This document shows positions 62,201 through 64,000 of a stretch of 64,000 nt of DNA, piece after piece; position 1 is the first letter of the stretch, and each line of letters opens with the position of its first letter. Below the pieces are notes generated by a model, which saw nothing but the letters and a program-made list of their open reading frames with translations, made no database searches and was not told where the DNA came from. The DNA comes from Hypericum androsaemum (Eukaryota > Streptophyta > Magnoliopsida > Malpighiales > Hypericaceae): positions 14,763,570 to 14,827,569 of the forward strand of contig OZ023186.1 of the NCBI GenBank assembly GCA_963995505.1, written 5' to 3'. The position numbers were made by a program, and so were the translations under genes.

Positions 62201-63821
62201 AAAATAACATCGAGCCGAAAATACGGAAAAAAATAATGACTCTTTGCTCGTAGCAGTGGAAAAAAATCGAAAAAGAGAGGTGCAACACGAGGACTTCCTA
62301 GGAGGTCACCCATCCTAGTACTACTCTCGCCCAAGCGCGTTTAACTTCGGAGTTCTGATGGGATCCGGTGCATTAGCGTTTGTATGATCGCACCTGTCAG
62401 TCTTGGCACAAACTATTTACTTAACTAGTTGCCGTGCCTCGTTGACAAGCTCCTTCTCGACTTTCGACGGCCATAACTTTTCATCCGGGAATCCGATCGG
62501 GACAATCTTTTTTTTCATATCATATAACTTTTTGTGATCTATCATTCCGTTCCTTCAAAAATAACATCGAGCCAAAAATACGGAAAAAAATAATGACTCT
62601 TTGCTCGTAGCAGTGGAAAAAAATCGAAAAAGAGGGGTGCAACACGAGGACTTCCCAGGAGGTCACCCATCCTAGTACTACTCTCGCCCAACCGCGTTTA
62701 ACTTCGTAGTTCTGATGGGATCCGGTGCATTAGCGCTGGTATGATCGCACCCGTCAGTCTTCGCACAAACTATTTACTTAACTAGTTGTCGTGCCTCGGT
62801 TACAAGCTCCTTCTCGACTTTCGACGGCCATAACTTTTCATCCGGGAATCCGATCGGGACAATCTTTTTTTTCATTTCATATAACTTTTCGTGATCTATC
62901 ATTCCGTTCCTTCAAAAATAACATCGAGCCGAAAATACGGAAAAAAATAATGACTCTTTGCTCGTAGCAGTGGAAAAAAATCGAAAAAGAGAGGTGCAAC
63001 ACGAGGACTTCCTAGGAGGTCACCCATCCTAGTACTACTCTCGCCCAAGCGCGTTTAACTTCGGAGTTCTGATGGGATCCGGTGCATTAGCGCTGGTATG
63101 ATCGCACCCGTCAGTTTCGCACAAACTATTTACTTAACTAGTTGCCGTGCCTCGTTGACAAGCTCCTTCTCGACTTTCGACGGCCATAACTTTTCATCCG
63201 GGAATCCGATCGGGACAATCTTTTTTTTCATTTCATATAACTTTTCGTGATCTATCATTCCGTTCCTTCAAAAATAACATCGAGCCGAAAATACGGAAAA
63301 AAATAATGACTCTTTGCTCGTAGCAGTGGAAAAAAATCGAAAAAGAGAGGTGCAACACGAGGACTTCCTAGGAGGTCACCCATCCTAGTACTACTCTCGC
63401 CCAAGCGCGTTTAACTTCGGAGTTCTGATGGGATCCGGTGCATTAGCGCTGGTATGATCGCACCCGTCAGTTTCGCACAAACTATTTACTTAACTAGTTG
63501 CCGTGCCTCGTTGACAAGCTCCTTCTCGACTTTCGACGGCCATAACTTTTCATCCGGGAATCCGATCGGGACAATCTTTTTTTTCATTTCATATAACTTT
63601 TCGTGATCTATCATTCCGTTCCTTCAAAAATAACATCGAGCCGAAAATACGGAAAAAAATAATGACTCTTTGCTCGTAGCAGTGGAAAAAAATCGAAAAA
63701 GAGGGGTCCAACACGAGGACTTCCCATGAGGTCACCCATCCTAGTACTACTCTCGCCCAAGCGCGGTTAACTTCGAAGTTCTGATGGGATCCGGTGCATT
63801 AGCGCTGGTATGATCGCACCC
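56232..63821 (-). rRNA. 5S rRNA genes, sub-block of 22 to the window end
   Basis: Positions: 56232-56349, 56589-56706, 56947-57064, 57304-57421, 57660-57777, 58017-58134, 58374-58491, 58730-58847, 59087-59204, 59444-59561, 59801-59918, 60157-60274, 60514-60631, 60871-60988, 61223-61340, 61580-61697, 61937-62054, 62278-62395, 62635-62752, 62992-63109, 63348-63465, 63704-63821. Units around 57304, 58374 and 59801 share GATTCTTTGC and a following spacer with a 1-bp loss (CATATACTTTTC), giving 3- and 4-unit duplications (1,070 and 1,427 bp). Genes at 57660, 58730 and 60157 read GGGGTGGAACAC at the RNA 3' end, a helix I mismatch. The spacer continues to base 64000. Confidence 0.95.
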
Positions 63822-64000
63822 GTCAGTCTTCGCACAAACTATTTACTTAACTAGTTGCCGTGCCTCGTTTACAAGCTCCTTCTCGACTTTCGACGTCCAT
63901 AACTTTTCATCCGGGAATCCGATCGGGACAATCTTTTTTTTCATTTCATATAACTTTTCGTGATCTATCATTCCGTTCCTTCAAAAATAACATCGAGCCG

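Larger units (their letters stand above)
11836..64000 (-). repeat. tandem 5S rDNA array, 143 gene positions visible, continues beyond the window
   Basis: The unit is about 354-357 bp: a 118-119 bp 5S gene on the minus strand and a spacer of about 238 bp. The left junction is sharp, at about 11836, within a few bases of a 5S transcription start; no 5S gene lies left of it. Units at 11.8-13.5 kb are the most diverged and unequal in length (241-355 bp). From 13.7 to 19 kb the unit is about 354 bp, then 357 bp. Spacer type changes in steps: GCCATGCCTAGTTGACACGC up to about 19.1 kb, GCCATGCCTCGTTGACAAGC to about 35.8 kb, and GCCGTGCCTCG from 35874 on. One MULE (22990-24999) interrupts the array. 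Ongoing unequal exchange is shown by several 3-, 4- and 6-unit duplications. Confidence 0.97.

Noticed and set aside
11836..64000. CRISPR-like array of regular repeats
   Set aside because: The period of about 357 bp and the 5S rRNA sequence with Pol III signals identify a plant 5S rDNA array; there is no short repeat/spacer pattern and the host is a plant.

Overview
The window is nuclear DNA of a flowering plant, probably a eudicot. Evidence: intron-containing genes with GT-AG introns, a plant serine carboxypeptidase gene, a RanGAP with plant-type LRRs, a Ty1/copia retrotransposon and a plant 5S rDNA array. I cannot name the species.

Layout. Bases 1-1734 hold the minus-strand start of a decayed Ty1/copia element (gag, CCHC knuckle, protease, start of integrase; at least four in-frame stops), cut by the window edge. 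Bases 2814-11000 form a small gene island: an intact 9-exon serine carboxypeptidase gene (+), a RanGAP-like gene lacking the usual N-terminal WPP domain (+), a second serine carboxypeptidase copy that lost exons 2-4 (+, pseudogene), and a 3-exon minus-strand gene for a small zinc-ribbon/OB-fold protein. A short 5S-like fragment lies behind the first carboxypeptidase gene. Bases 11329-11841 carry an unrecognised broken reading frame that abuts the array.

From about 11836 to the window end, about 52 kb (four fifths of the window) is one tandem 5S rDNA array. All genes are on the minus strand, with a unit of about 354-357 bp (118-119 bp gene plus about 238 bp spacer). I counted 143 5S gene positions by eye: about 133 full length, 2 degenerate at the left edge, 4 reduced to about 20 bp, 3 with the 3' half deleted, and 1 split by a transposon. 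Units are most diverged at the left edge and become uniform to the right. Spacer diagnostics change in three steps, near 19 kb and 35.9 kb. Multi-unit duplications (3-, 4- and 6-mers) are visible throughout. The array runs off the right end.

A 2,010-bp Mutator-like (MULE) insertion at 22990-24999 sits inside one 5S gene and is flanked by a 9-bp target duplication. It carries a GC-rich, possibly captured segment, a roughly 22-bp minisatellite and perhaps a nested MITE, and has no visible transposase.

I found no new enzymatic or defence system. The unusual content is the fine structure of the 5S array edge, the transposon inside a 5S gene, and the altered genes next to it. The protein genes are ordinary single-copy type genes and do not form a functional cluster; the two carboxypeptidase copies are a tandem duplication around the RanGAP gene.
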